DNA from: Labilithrix sp.
GTDB lineage: Bacteria > Myxococcota_A > Polyangia > Polyangiales > Polyangiaceae
Length of the DNA: 64,000 bases
Assembly (NCBI GenBank): GCA_019637155.1
Contig: JAHBWE010000013.1
Location: 62,001 to 126,000 of the forward strand
Direction of reading: 5' to 3'
Positions 28,877-37,379 of this stretch are shown in pieces (position 1 is the stretch's first letter; each line of letters begins with the position of its first letter). Below the pieces are notes generated by a model. The model saw only the letters and a program-made list of their open reading frames with translations, was not told the DNA's origin and searched no databases. The translations under genes and the position numbers were made by a program.

Positions 28877-30103
28877 ATGGCGTCGGTCAACCCGCACACG
28901 CGGGAGCTCGTCTTCAAGCTCGTCTTCTACGGACCGGGCCTTGGAGGAAAGACGACGACGCTCCAGTACATCCACGCCGCGACGAAGCCGGAGCATCGCG
29001 GCAAGATGGTGTCGCTCGCGACGCCGACCGACCGCACCCTCTACTTCGACTTCCTCCCGATCCGCGTCCCGCGCGTGCGCGGCATGGCGGTGCGGCTCCA
29101 GCTCTTCACCGTCCCGGGGCAGGTCTACTACGCGGCGACGAGGAAGCTCGTCCTCTCCGGCGCCGACGGCGTCGTGTTCGTCGCGGACTCGCAGGCGGGG
29201 CGCGTCGACGTGAACCAGGAGTCGCTCGACGATCTCCACGCGAACCTCGCCGAGCACAACCGCTCGATCGAGGAGGTCCCCCACACCTTCCACTGGAACA
29301 AGCGCGACCTCTCCGACGTGCTCTCGACCGAGGACCTCGATCGCCGCTTCAACCACCACGGCGCGCCCTCGCTCGGCACCGTCGCGACGAAGGGCGAGGG
29401 CGTGTTCGAGGGGCTCGAGCGCATCACGCGCCTCGTGCTGAAGGCGTACGAGCGCGATCCCAAGGTCCGGATCGAGGCGACGGCGGAGGGCGCGCGTCCG
29501 TCGAAGGATCCGGGGAGCGATCCGCGCATCTCCGAGGACGGCATCGCGGTGGCGCTGCGCCAGATGGAGACCTCCGGCGTCGAGGCGCCGACGAAGATCT
29601 CGCAGTCGATCCCGGACCGCGGGCGGAGGCCGCTCGCGAGCACCCTCACGAGCGAGGGCTCCGAGCCGAACCCGGTCGGGCGCGACTCGGGCTCGTGGAA
29701 CCGCATCCCCGATCCGTCGTCGGCCCCGATCGTCCCCTCCGCTCCCCCCGCCGGCGCGGCCGCGTTCTCGCTCGCGGACCTCTTCCCCGAGGCGGAGCGC
29801 GATCGCGTGCGCCAGGCCGAGGCGATGCTCGCCGCGCGCGACGCGGTGAACGCGATCCTCGCGTGCGACGTGCTCGTCACGCGCGTCCTCGCCTCCGCCG
29901 CCGGCCTCGTCGGCACGCTCGACGCGCCGCGCGATCCCGCGCTCGTGTCGCTCCTCCTCGGCCTCGACGGCCCGCGCTACTTGCAGTTTCGCACCGTCGT
30001 CCGCGCCGCGCGCCACCGCGAAGGCGTGACGATGAAGGACGCGTACGAGTGCTTCATGTTCTCGATCGACGCCCGCCGCGCGCGCGAGTCGCTCCGGCGA
30101 TAG
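28877..30103 (+). CDS. MglA-like small GTPase with C-terminal extension
   Basis: A 408-aa protein. Residues 1-195 are a Ras-like GTPase of the MglA class, the polarity switch for gliding motility in myxobacteria. It has the P-loop GPGLGGKTT (19-27), switch I near PTDRTLYFDF, TVPGQ (78-82) and NKRD (141-144). The residue before NKRD is Trp (HWNKRD), where MglA proteins usually have Tyr. MglA itself is about 195 aa; here about 210 further residues follow. They comprise a Ser/Pro-rich disordered stretch (200-300) and a helical domain (LADLFPEAERDRVRQAEAML to the end). The extension may tether or regulate the GTPase. No MglB is next to it. Confidence 0.9.
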   Translation: MASVNPHTRELVFKLVFYGPGLGGKTTTLQYIHAATKPEHRGKMVSLATPTDRTLYFDFLPIRVPRVRGMAVRLQLFTVPGQVYYAATRKLVLSGADGVVFVADSQAGRVDVNQESLDDLHANLAEHNRSIEEVPHTFHWNKRDLSDVLSTEDLDRRFNHHGAPSLGTVATKGEGVFEGLERITRLVLKAYERDPKVRIEATAEGARPSKDPGSDPRISEDGIAVALRQMETSGVEAPTKISQSIPDRGRRPLASTLTSEGSEPNPVGRDSGSWNRIPDPSSAPIVPSAPPAGAAAFSLADLFPEAERDRVRQAEAMLAARDAVNAILACDVLVTRVLASAAGLVGTLDAPRDPALVSLLLGLDGPRYLQFRTVVRAARHREGVTMKDAYECFMFSIDARRARESLRR

Positions 30104-30109
30104 CGGGGA

Positions 30110-31189
30110 TCAAGGCCGGTAGAACGCGCCGGTGCTCGGGCGATCGGTGCCGCCCCACACGAGCATGCGCTCGCCCGTCCAGAAGGCGAACGCGCCGCCG
30201 CGGCCGCTCGGAGCGTTCGCGGTCGCGGTGCGTCCCCACGCGTCGCGCGCGAGCGCCCACCGCCGGCCGGTGACGTCGCCGGGGAAGCCGCCCCAGACGA
30301 GCACCTCGCCGCCGGTCCACACCGCCGCGCTCGCGATCCGCGTCGCGGGCCCGCCCTTCGGCGACACCCAGACCCAGAGGTCGAGCTCGGGGTTGTAGCG
30401 CCGGCCGTCCTCGCACGCCGCGTCGTCGTCGTCTTCCTCGCAGCCGCGCCCGCCCCAGATGAACACGTCGTCCTTCGTCCACGTCGCGGTGTGCAGGAAC
30501 CGCGCGCGCGGCGCGTACACGCCGGAGATCGGCGTCCACCGGTTCGCGGCGGGATCGTAGACCGCGCCGTCGCCGAGCGCGCCCGCCTCGTTCTGCCCGC
30601 CCCAGACGATCATCTTCGTGCCCGACCACGCCGTGGCGTGACGGATGCGCCCCGAGGGAGCGCCTTCGCGCGCCATCGGGGTCCATGTATCATGCACAGG
30701 ATCGTAGACCGCGCCGTCGTTCGCGTAGCCGTGCCGCGGATCGGCGTCGTTCTGTCCGCCCCACACGATCATGCGCGCGCCGGTCCACACCGCGGAGTGC
30801 TGCTCGCGTGCGGACGGCGCGCCCTCCACGCTCATCTCGCTCCACGTGTCGGTCGCCGGATCGTAGACCTTGCCCGCCGTCGTCCCCCACCACAGCACGC
30901 GGCCGTTCGCCCAGAGGACCGAGGCCCCGGCGCGCGGCGGCGGCTGCCCGACCGTGCTCACCGCGCGCCACGAGTCCGTCGCCTCGGTGTAGAGGAAGCC
31001 GCGGCGGTAGCTCGCTCCCCACACGAAGAGGCGACCGTCCGCGAAGTCGGCCGCGTCCGCGCCGCGAACGGCGGTGGCCTCTCCGCCGTCGGCCATCGCC
31101 GTCCACGAGCCGGTCTCGGGCGGCTCCGGCGTCTCGCACGAGAGGCACGAGAGGAGCGCCGTCCCCGCGAGCGTCGTCCACCTTGCCAT
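30110..31189 (-). CDS. Kelch-repeat lipoprotein
   Basis: A 359-aa lipoprotein with signal ending LSCLSC (Cys18 likely lipidated). The mature protein has about seven kelch-type blades, each with a (V/I/L)WGG turn (MIVWGGQN twice, VFIWGGRG, VLVWGGFP, MLVWGGTD) and a following YDPxxxxW strand. It would fold as a beta-propeller at the cell surface or in the periplasm, usually for protein or glycan binding. It converges with the GTPase gene, with 6 bp between stops. TAGGAT lies 9 nt before the ATG. Confidence 0.88.
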   Translation of the reverse strand: MARWTTLAGTALLSCLSCETPEPPETGSWTAMADGGEATAVRGADAADFADGRLFVWGASYRRGFLYTEATDSWRAVSTVGQPPPRAGASVLWANGRVLWWGTTAGKVYDPATDTWSEMSVEGAPSAREQHSAVWTGARMIVWGGQNDADPRHGYANDGAVYDPVHDTWTPMAREGAPSGRIRHATAWSGTKMIVWGGQNEAGALGDGAVYDPAANRWTPISGVYAPRARFLHTATWTKDDVFIWGGRGCEEDDDDAACEDGRRYNPELDLWVWVSPKGGPATRIASAAVWTGGEVLVWGGFPGDVTGRRWALARDAWGRTATANAPSGRGGAFAFWTGERMLVWGGTDRPSTGAFYRP

Positions 31190-31198
31190 CTTCGACGG

Positions 31199-31204
31199 AT
31201 CCTA
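31199..31204 (-). promoter_or_regulatory. -10-like TAGGAT upstream of 31189
   Basis: Minus-strand TAGGAT, 9 nt, ATG. No Shine-Dalgarno site. Confidence 0.4.
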
Positions 31205-31243
31205 GGCCATCGTAGGCCACGCGCGGCGTCGTCGCGACGCGGC

Positions 31244-32044
31244 TCAGAAGCGCACGATCAGCGCGTCGGGCCGCAGCGCGCCCTTCTTCGCCGGGTGCGT
31301 CACGAGGAGGACGACGCCGGCGGCCAGCGCGAGCGCGCCCGCGCCGAGCGCGATCCCTTCGAAGAGGCGGACGCGGTCGATCTCGTCCGCCCGCTTCGGC
31401 GAGCAGACCGGCCGGCACGAGTCGGAGCGCTCGTAGAGGAGGTGCTGATGGATCCCGAGCGCGGCGCCGAGCGCGACGCCCACGCCGCCGAGCGCGACGA
31501 GCGACCAGCCCGCGACGCGGGTCGTGTTCTTGCTCTCGATCCGTGCGGGCTTCGCCGGCGGCGCCGCCGCGCGCGGGAGCGTCACGTCGACGACGCGCCG
31601 CTTCTCGCCTTCGCGCAGCACGATCGAGCGCTTCACCGGCGGCCCGTCGCGGCCGGCGATCTCGATCTCGTGCGTGCCCGGATCGAGCGGGAGCGCGCGC
31701 GCCTCGACCCGCTCGAGCACCTGCTCGCCGTCGATCGTCACGCGCGCGTCGGCGACGTCGGCGCCGGCCGCGTCGCGCACGGTGACGACGACGGAAGGGA
31801 TCGCGTCGTCGACCTCGACGAGCCAGCGATCGCAGTCGCGGCGCACGACGGAGGGACACTCCGGGGCGCTGCAGGTGACGAGCTCGGCGCGCGCTTCGAC
31901 GAGGTGTCCTTCGAGGCGATGGAGCTGCGCGCGCTCGGAGGCGGACGCGCACTGCTCGGCCATCGCCGGCTCGGCGTTCGCGTCGGCGGCGAAGGCGGCG
32001 AAGGCGAGCGCCGCGACGATCCCTCCGAGCCGGCGTGCCCACAC
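31244..32044 (-). CDS. Exported PEGA-domain protein with two C-terminal membrane helices
   Basis: About 266 aa from GTG 32044, chosen because it gives a clean signal peptide (RRLGGIVAALAFAAFAADANA). The exported part has a short Cys-containing helical region, then a PEGA domain (SVVVTVRDAAGADVADARVT to about residue 150), a small beta fold that binds surface layers or partners. Two hydrophobic helices close the protein (VAGWSLVALGGVGVALGAAL and LFEGIALGAGALALAAGVVL). The layout resembles the gene at 42596. The start has weak ribosome-binding support and could lie elsewhere. It is divergent from the lipoprotein at 32102. Confidence 0.75.
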   Translation of the reverse strand: MWARRLGGIVAALAFAAFAADANAEPAMAEQCASASERAQLHRLEGHLVEARAELVTCSAPECPSVVRRDCDRWLVEVDDAIPSVVVTVRDAAGADVADARVTIDGEQVLERVEARALPLDPGTHEIEIAGRDGPPVKRSIVLREGEKRRVVDVTLPRAAAPPAKPARIESKNTTRVAGWSLVALGGVGVALGAALGIHQHLLYERSDSCRPVCSPKRADEIDRVRLFEGIALGAGALALAAGVVLLVTHPAKKGALRPDALIVRF

Positions 32045-32089
32045 CGCGCTATCGTGCGTGAAAACGGGCGGGACGTGAAGCCGCGATGC

Positions 32090-32095
32090 TACCCT
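32090..32095 (+). promoter_or_regulatory. -10-like TACCCT, 6 nt before the start at 32102
   Basis: TACCCT, 6 nt, GTG. It decides the start at 32102 over the upstream in-frame GTG at 32075. Confidence 0.45.
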
Positions 32096-32101
32096 CGTGG
32101 G

Positions 32102-32992
32102 GTGCGACGCATCGCGCTCGGGGTGGCCGTGCTCTCTGCCGGCTGCCCGAGCACCGACGATCTCGTGAACGGATCCCGCGAGCCGGTCATCCACTCCCCG
32201 CCCGGCCCCGGCGCGCCGTCGCCGTCCCCGGCGCCGTCGCCGTCCCCGTCGAACGGTCGCTGCAACCCGCGGGCGCCGTTCGGGGCGCCGGTCCTCGTCC
32301 GCGAGCTCGACGGCGCGGCGCTCCTGAAGCCTCCGGTCTGCGTGACGCGGGACGAGCTCGAGGTCTTCTACCTCCGCAACGACGGCGCCGGACCGAGCGG
32401 AATGCCGACGTTCCGCCACGGCCGCCGCTCCACGCGCGACGGCGCGTGGACGGTCGTGACCGAAGACCCGCCGTACCCGCCGCCGATCGACCTCGCGAGC
32501 GTCACCGCCGGCGGCGCGAAGCTCTACTACTACGTGGACGTCGACGGCTTGACCGGCATCCACGCCGCGGTCCGCGAGCCGGGCGGGACGTTCGGCGACG
32601 GGACGAAGCTCACGACGCCGCCGAACGGGCCGCGAGGCGGGTTTATCGTTGACTCCGACGATTTCGTATATTTCAGCGACAGCGCCGGGATGCTCCGTGC
32701 GCCGGTCGACGACGGCGGGTTCGCGCGGAGCGACGGCGTCGTGGTCGTCCCGGCCCCGAACGTCATCCCGATCCTCAACGTCTCGCAGACGAACCTCTAC
32801 TACCGCGGCTTCGGGGACCAGCACCGCGTCTACGGCGCGCACCGCGCGCGGAAGGAGGACCGGTTCGGCGCGCCCGCCCTCGCGCTCACCACCGACGAGC
32901 CCATCACCGGCGTCGAGTGGGTGTCCGACGACGACTGCGTGATGTACCTGCGCGGCCCGGGCTCGCACGTCTACGAGAGCCGGCGCCGCTGA
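32102..32992 (+). CDS. Lipoprotein with propeller-like repeats
   Basis: A 296-aa lipoprotein with signal MRRIALGVAVLSAGC (Cys15), a Pro/Ser linker of repeated PSPSPAP type, and a C-terminal beta-rich domain. Strand pairs such as VTRDELEVFYLRND, VTAGGAKLYYYVD, VDSDDFVYFSDSAG and VSQTNLYYRGFG look like degenerate blades of a TolB-type propeller, as in the lipoprotein at 11814-13478. Function unknown. It converges with the kinase at 32999 with 6 bp between stops. Confidence 0.75.
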   Translation: MRRIALGVAVLSAGCPSTDDLVNGSREPVIHSPPGPGAPSPSPAPSPSPSNGRCNPRAPFGAPVLVRELDGAALLKPPVCVTRDELEVFYLRNDGAGPSGMPTFRHGRRSTRDGAWTVVTEDPPYPPPIDLASVTAGGAKLYYYVDVDGLTGIHAAVREPGGTFGDGTKLTTPPNGPRGGFIVDSDDFVYFSDSAGMLRAPVDDGGFARSDGVVVVPAPNVIPILNVSQTNLYYRGFGDQHRVYGAHRARKEDRFGAPALALTTDEPITGVEWVSDDDCVMYLRGPGSHVYESRRR

Positions 32993-32998
32993 GCGCGG

Positions 32999-34432
32999 TC
33001 AGTCGTTGAGGCACTCGCGCTTGTAGATCTTCCGCCCGAGGCTGTCGCGCGTGTACGGGTCCGCGCAGCTCGGGCGCGCGGACGCGCCTGGCTTCGGCGC
33101 GCGCCGGCGGCCCGACGTCGCCGGCGCCGCGGTCTCGGGCGTGGCCGGGAGCTCGATCGCGGGCTCGGGCTCCGGCTCCGGTGCGGGCTGGGGAGGCGCC
33201 GGCGGCGGCGGCGCGGCCGCGATCGGCGGCGGCTCCTCGTTCGCGCCGCGCGATCCGCGCCACGCGACGAACGCCACCGCCCCCGCGGCGACGAGGATGA
33301 ACCCGGTCATGAACATGAGGAGCGGCGCGCGGCGCGAGCGCCGGATCTTCGTCCACCGGTCCTTCGTCCGCGTCGTCGCCCCGGTCGTGCTCGACGGATC
33401 CATCGGCTCGGTCTCGAGCTCGCGCTCGCCCGGGCTGAGCGCGGACGCGACCGCGATGCGCTCCGCGAGCTCCTTGAGATCGGCGGAGGACGTGCGCGCG
33501 CGCTCGATCGCGGACACGACGTTCGCGCGCGCGGCGAGCGACTCCTGCGCCGTCGCCGCGACCCACTCCCCGACGTCCGACACGCTCGCCGCGAGGCCGG
33601 TCGCGTCGAGCGCGTCGGCCATCTCGCGCGCGGTCGCGAAGCGATCTTCGATCGAGCGGCTCAGGGCGCGCATGACGATCGCCTCGAGCAACGGCGACAC
33701 GTCGGGGTCGTGGTCCGAAGGCGAGGCGATCGGCGTGTGGAGGATGCGCGTCACCGTCGCCGCCTCGCTCGCGGCGAGGAACAGGTACGTGCCGGCGAGC
33801 AGCTCCCAGAGCACGACGCCGATCGCGAACACGTCGGTGCGGCGATCGAGCTCGTGGCCGGAGAGCTGCTCCGGCGCCATGTACGCGAGCTTGCCCTTCA
33901 CGCCGCCGTCGCTCGACGTCAGGTTGATGCGCCCCGCCGCCTTCGCGACCCCGAAGTCGGCGACGCGCGCGACGCCGTCGACCCCGACGATGACGTTCTG
34001 GGGAGAGACGTCGCGGTGGACGAGCCCGAGCGGCTCGCCCTCGTCACCGAGGATCTCGTGCGCGGCGTGGAGGCCGCGCAGCGCCGCGATCGTGATCGCG
34101 ACCGCGATCCGCGGCGGCACCCTCTGCGCGAGCTGCACGAGGCGCGCGAGCGACTCGCCGTGGACGTAGTCCATGACGAGGACGAGCTGCCCCTCCTCCG
34201 CCGCGACGTCGATCGTGGAGACGAGGTTCGGATGGCGGAGGCGCGCCGCGAGCCGCGCCTCGTCGATGAACGCCGCGACCGACGTCGGGTTGTCCGCGAT
34301 CGACGCGTGCATCGTCTTGATCGCGACCGCGCGCCGGAAGCCGGCCTCGCCGCGCACGCACCCGAGGTGGACCGCGCCCATCCCGCCGGCGGCGAGGCGC
34401 GTCCAGAGCTCGTAACGACCGACGCAGCGCAC
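32999..34432 (-). CDS. Membrane Ser/Thr protein kinase
   Basis: A 477-aa Hanks-type kinase. The catalytic domain (residues about 5-280) has a Gly-rich loop (LAAGGMGAVHLG), Lys39 in VAIKT, catalytic Asp141 in HRDVSPQN, the DFG triad at 159-161 and YMAPEQ. It should therefore be active. A linker leads to one membrane helix (LLMFMTGFILVAAGAVAFVA, about 370-390), and the outside part is Pro/Glu-rich. It ends in CADPYTRDSLGRKIYKREC, a tail motif common in Polyangia kinases and perhaps an external sensor module. The gene lies downstream of the second kinase (34450), whose stop is within 18 bp of its start, but TAGACT at a 6-nt spacing gives it its own promoter. Confidence 0.93.
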   Translation of the reverse strand: MRCVGRYELWTRLAAGGMGAVHLGCVRGEAGFRRAVAIKTMHASIADNPTSVAAFIDEARLAARLRHPNLVSTIDVAAEEGQLVLVMDYVHGESLARLVQLAQRVPPRIAVAITIAALRGLHAAHEILGDEGEPLGLVHRDVSPQNVIVGVDGVARVADFGVAKAAGRINLTSSDGGVKGKLAYMAPEQLSGHELDRRTDVFAIGVVLWELLAGTYLFLAASEAATVTRILHTPIASPSDHDPDVSPLLEAIVMRALSRSIEDRFATAREMADALDATGLAASVSDVGEWVAATAQESLAARANVVSAIERARTSSADLKELAERIAVASALSPGERELETEPMDPSSTTGATTRTKDRWTKIRRSRRAPLLMFMTGFILVAAGAVAFVAWRGSRGANEEPPPIAAAPPPPAPPQPAPEPEPEPAIELPATPETAAPATSGRRRAPKPGASARPSCADPYTRDSLGRKIYKRECLND

Positions 34433-34438
34433 CTGGCC

Positions 34439-34444
34439 AGTCTA
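34439..34444 (-). promoter_or_regulatory. -10-like TAGACT, 6 nt before the start at 34432
   Basis: Minus-strand TAGACT, 6 nt, GTG. It lies directly beside the stop codon of the upstream kinase gene (stop at 34450-34452), so the -35 region would be inside that gene. Confidence 0.5.
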
Positions 34445-34449
34445 TCGCG

Positions 34450-36933
34450 TCAGGTCGCCTGCGCAGCTCTCGCGCGCGCGGCCACGTCCGCGGGCCAGCC
34501 CTTCGAGACCTCCTCGAGGAGCTTCTCCGCCGCGGCCTTGTCGAGCGCGAGGATCGCGTTCGCGCGGGCCAGCCCGAGCGCGAGCTCGACGTCGTCGACG
34601 ACGCGGAGGTCGGTCATCCGCCGGAGGCGCGCCTCCACCAGCGCGGCGGCGGGCGCACGCGCTTCGCCGCGCGCCTGCGCGAGCGCGCGGAGCGACGCGT
34701 GGACGAGCGCGCGCGAGCGGCGGCGATCGAGGACCGTCGCGACGTGGCGCGGGGTGGGGGCGTCGCTGATGCCGAGCTCGGTGAGCGCGCCGAGCGCGGC
34801 GACGACGACGTCTTCGTGATCGTGATCGATGAGCCCGAGCACGATCGGGCGCGAGCGCTCGCGCCAGATGCCGGGGAGCGCGGCGGCGGCGGCGCGCGCG
34901 AGGTGCGGATTGTTGGAGCGCGCGTACGACGCGACGATCGCCCCCGTCGCCTCGTCGTGGAACTTCGGCATCGCGAGGAGGAGGTCCTCCGCGACGACGG
35001 CGGCGCCCTGCGTCCCGAGCCGATCGGCGAGGCGCTCGAGGCCGCCGCGCAGGACCGGCAGCGCGGCGGGCCCGATCGCGCGGAGGGCCTTCACGAAGCG
35101 GGGGCTCGCCTCGGGATCGGTCGCGCGGAGCCGCGCCGAGTACAGCGCGTGCGCGCCGAACGCGCCGGCGGACACGAGGAGCTTCTCGCCCGTGGCGTCG
35201 CCGGGCGACAGCACGCGCGCCGCGACCGGCGCGAGCGTCCCCGGATCGTGCAGCACGCGGAGGAGGGCCTTCGACGCCGCGGCGCGCGAGCCGGGGACCT
35301 CCGGGCCCTCCGTCGCGAGGATGTCGAGCGTGCTCGCGAGGCGCCACAGCACCTCGATCTGCTGCTCTTGCGCGAGCTCCGGGATCGCCGACTCGAGCGG
35401 CGTGACGAGCTCGAGGAACTGACGCGGGTCGGTGGTGCCGACGAGCCGGCGCATGAAGGCGCTCGGATCGCTCGTGATCTCCGACCGCGGCGAGCGGGGT
35501 CCGCCCGTCGCGAGCTCGATGTGCGAGAGCGCGTCGCCGCCGCGCTGGAGCCAGTCGCCCTGGCTCGAGGGCGGCGGGCGCTGCGCCGACATCGGCGCGG
35601 GCGTGCCGCCCGACGAAGGCGGCGCGCCGTAACGCGCGGCGAGCTCCTCGCGGCTCGGCACCTTCGGGAACCGGCCCGAGAGCGCGGCGACCGGTTTGTC
35701 GAGGAGCGCGCGGAGATCGGCGCGGAGGTCGCGCATCGTCGGGTGGCGCGCGTCCTTCTGCTTCGCGATCGCGCGGAGGATGATGCGCTCGAGGCGCGGA
35801 TCGACGCCGGGGAAGCGCGACGTCGGCGGCGGAGGCGGCTCGTGGATCTGGAGATCGAGGAGGCGGCGCAGGTCGTCGTCGATGAACGGCACGTCGCCGG
35901 TCGCGAGCTCGTACATCACGATGCCGACCGAGTAGATGTCGCTCCGCGCGTCGAGCGTGGACGACGTGCACTGCTCCGGCGACATGTACTCGGGCGTGCC
36001 TTGGAAGCGGCGCGTCTCCTCCTGCACCGCGCCCTGCGCGATGCCGAAGTCGCAGACCTTCACCACCTCCATCGGCTGTCCGTCGTCGTCGTGCCCGCGC
36101 ACGATGACGAGGTTCTCGGGCTTGATGTCCTTGTGGACGATGTTCTTCGTGTGGGCGTGGGCGAGCCCGGCGCAGATCTGGCTCGTCAGCTTCACGATGC
36201 GCTCGAGCGAGAGGCGCTTCTCGTGCTCGAGGATCGCGCGGAGACCGACGCCGTCGAGGTACTCCATCACGAGGTAGAGGAGGCCGTCGGGCTCCTGCCC
36301 GAAGTCGAGGACGCGCGTGACGTTCGGGTGATCGAGGCGGCTCGCGGCGAGCGCCTCGGCGTGGAACCGGCGACCGAAGTCGGCGTCGGACTGGAAGTTG
36401 TCGTGGAGGACCTTCACCGCCACCGGGATGCGGAGGTCGCGGTGGCGGGTCTTGTAGACCGCGCCGACGCCGCCGCCGCCGATGAGCGACTCGATGACGA
36501 GCTTGCCGCCCGCGAGCTCTCGTCCGATGAGGTCGGTCGGCTTCTTCTCGGACTGGGGCGCGCCTTCGAGATCGGCGGTGTGCCGCTCGGTGAGGTCGTG
36601 GCTCGTCGCGTGGCGCGCCCTCATCGTCGCCGGCCGCTTCTTCTCCGCCTTCAGGACCGGCGCGGACTCCTCGACGCGGAAGCGGAGGCGGAGCGGAAAG
36701 CCGTCGTTCGTCGGGGGACCGACCGGATCGGCATAGAGCCGGAGCGGCTCCGACGAGAGCGGCGAATACACCTCGAGCTGGTGGGTCGAGCGATCGACGG
36801 GCGCGGCGAGGAGCGGGACGTACGCGACCTGCTCCGCGAGGGCGACCCCTTCGAGGAAGTCGCGGGATGCTTCATCCGCGAGATCCGCGAAAAGCATCGG
36901 CAAAGAGCCGCTGGGCGCAGGTGAGGCCGGCAT
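34450..36933 (-). CDS. Ser/Thr protein kinase with PilZ-like N-terminus and HEAT-like C-terminus
   Basis: An 827-aa cytoplasmic kinase. Residues 1-90 form a small beta domain (LPMLFADLADEASRDFLEG) that vaguely resembles PilZ-like modules of myxobacteria. The kinase domain (about 145-410) has GGGGVG (152-157), Lys174, catalytic Asp269 and DFG at 295-297. The catalytic loop reads HKDIKPEN, with Lys in place of the usual Arg, so it is a non-RD kinase. Residues about 490-827 are Ala/Leu-rich paired helices with HEAT-like spacing (VVVAALGALTELGISDA), likely a protein-binding scaffold. No membrane helix is present. Start ATG 36933 is preferred; ACGTTA on the plus strand (TAACGT when read in gene direction) at 36954-36959 could be its -10. 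Confidence 0.9.
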   Translation of the reverse strand: MPASPAPSGSLPMLFADLADEASRDFLEGVALAEQVAYVPLLAAPVDRSTHQLEVYSPLSSEPLRLYADPVGPPTNDGFPLRLRFRVEESAPVLKAEKKRPATMRARHATSHDLTERHTADLEGAPQSEKKPTDLIGRELAGGKLVIESLIGGGGVGAVYKTRHRDLRIPVAVKVLHDNFQSDADFGRRFHAEALAASRLDHPNVTRVLDFGQEPDGLLYLVMEYLDGVGLRAILEHEKRLSLERIVKLTSQICAGLAHAHTKNIVHKDIKPENLVIVRGHDDDGQPMEVVKVCDFGIAQGAVQEETRRFQGTPEYMSPEQCTSSTLDARSDIYSVGIVMYELATGDVPFIDDDLRRLLDLQIHEPPPPPTSRFPGVDPRLERIILRAIAKQKDARHPTMRDLRADLRALLDKPVAALSGRFPKVPSREELAARYGAPPSSGGTPAPMSAQRPPPSSQGDWLQRGGDALSHIELATGGPRSPRSEITSDPSAFMRRLVGTTDPRQFLELVTPLESAIPELAQEQQIEVLWRLASTLDILATEGPEVPGSRAAASKALLRVLHDPGTLAPVAARVLSPGDATGEKLLVSAGAFGAHALYSARLRATDPEASPRFVKALRAIGPAALPVLRGGLERLADRLGTQGAAVVAEDLLLAMPKFHDEATGAIVASYARSNNPHLARAAAAALPGIWRERSRPIVLGLIDHDHEDVVVAALGALTELGISDAPTPRHVATVLDRRRSRALVHASLRALAQARGEARAPAAALVEARLRRMTDLRVVDDVELALGLARANAILALDKAAAEKLLEEVSKGWPADVAARARAAQAT

Positions 36934-37010
36934 CGTCGACAGGTCGACGCTCCACGTTAGGAGATGGATCCGCGAGGCGCAACGCCGCTCGCCACCGCGC
37001 GAAAGCGGAG

Positions 37011-37016
37011 TATGCT
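37011..37016 (+). promoter_or_regulatory. -10-like TATGCT upstream of 37026
   Basis: TATGCT, 9 nt, ATG; no Shine-Dalgarno site. Confidence 0.4.
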
Positions 37017-37025
37017 CGTCCTCGC

Positions 37026-37379
37026 ATGGCGCGCGGTCTTGGATCACGGACGATGGACGGCGCCGCCGTCCTACGTTGCCTCTCGGTTGGTCTCTCGGCC
37101 GACCAGCTGACCGCGGTCCGTCGCGCGATCGTGCCGGTGGAGGTGGTGCCTTTCGCGACGGCGGCGGAGGCGTGCACCGCGATGTCGACGGTCCTCCCGC
37201 TCGTGGTCGTCGTCGACGACGCGACGACGGAGGCGGATCGCACCGCGCTCTCCGACGTCGCGATCGCATGTGGGGCGGAGCTCTTCGACGTCGAGCCGGC
37301 GCCGGAGGGCAAGGAGTTCTCCCTACGTCTGCTCGACGCGCTCACCCGTGCGGAGCGCCGCCGCTTCAAGCCGGCTTAG
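37026..37379 (+). CDS. Small protein, possibly a degenerate receiver-like domain
   Basis: A 117-aa cytoplasmic protein from ATG 37026 (ATG 37053 is possible). It alternates helices and strands: VLRCLSVGLSADQLTAVRRA, then VEVVPFATAAEACTAM and LPLVVVVDDAT, a rhythm like a response-regulator receiver fold. Two consecutive Asp (VVVVDD) end the third strand, where the phospho-acceptor would sit, but the acidic pocket of strand 1 is missing. The resemblance is weak. Its TAG stop (37377-37379) overlaps the TAA stop of the convergent aldehyde dehydrogenase gene by two bases. Confidence 0.6.
   Translation: MARGLGSRTMDGAAVLRCLSVGLSADQLTAVRRAIVPVEVVPFATAAEACTAMSTVLPLVVVVDDATTEADRTALSDVAIACGAELFDVEPAPEGKEFSLRLLDALTRAERRRFKPA

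Noticed and set aside
30491..32101. Upstream extension of the lipoprotein frame at 32102
   Set aside because: It is antisense to the kelch and PEGA genes. The signal peptide and the TACCCT-N6-GTG signature put the start at 32102.
37026..37379. True response regulator
   Set aside because: The acidic residues of the receiver pocket and the conserved Lys are not in place, so only a loose fold resemblance was reported.
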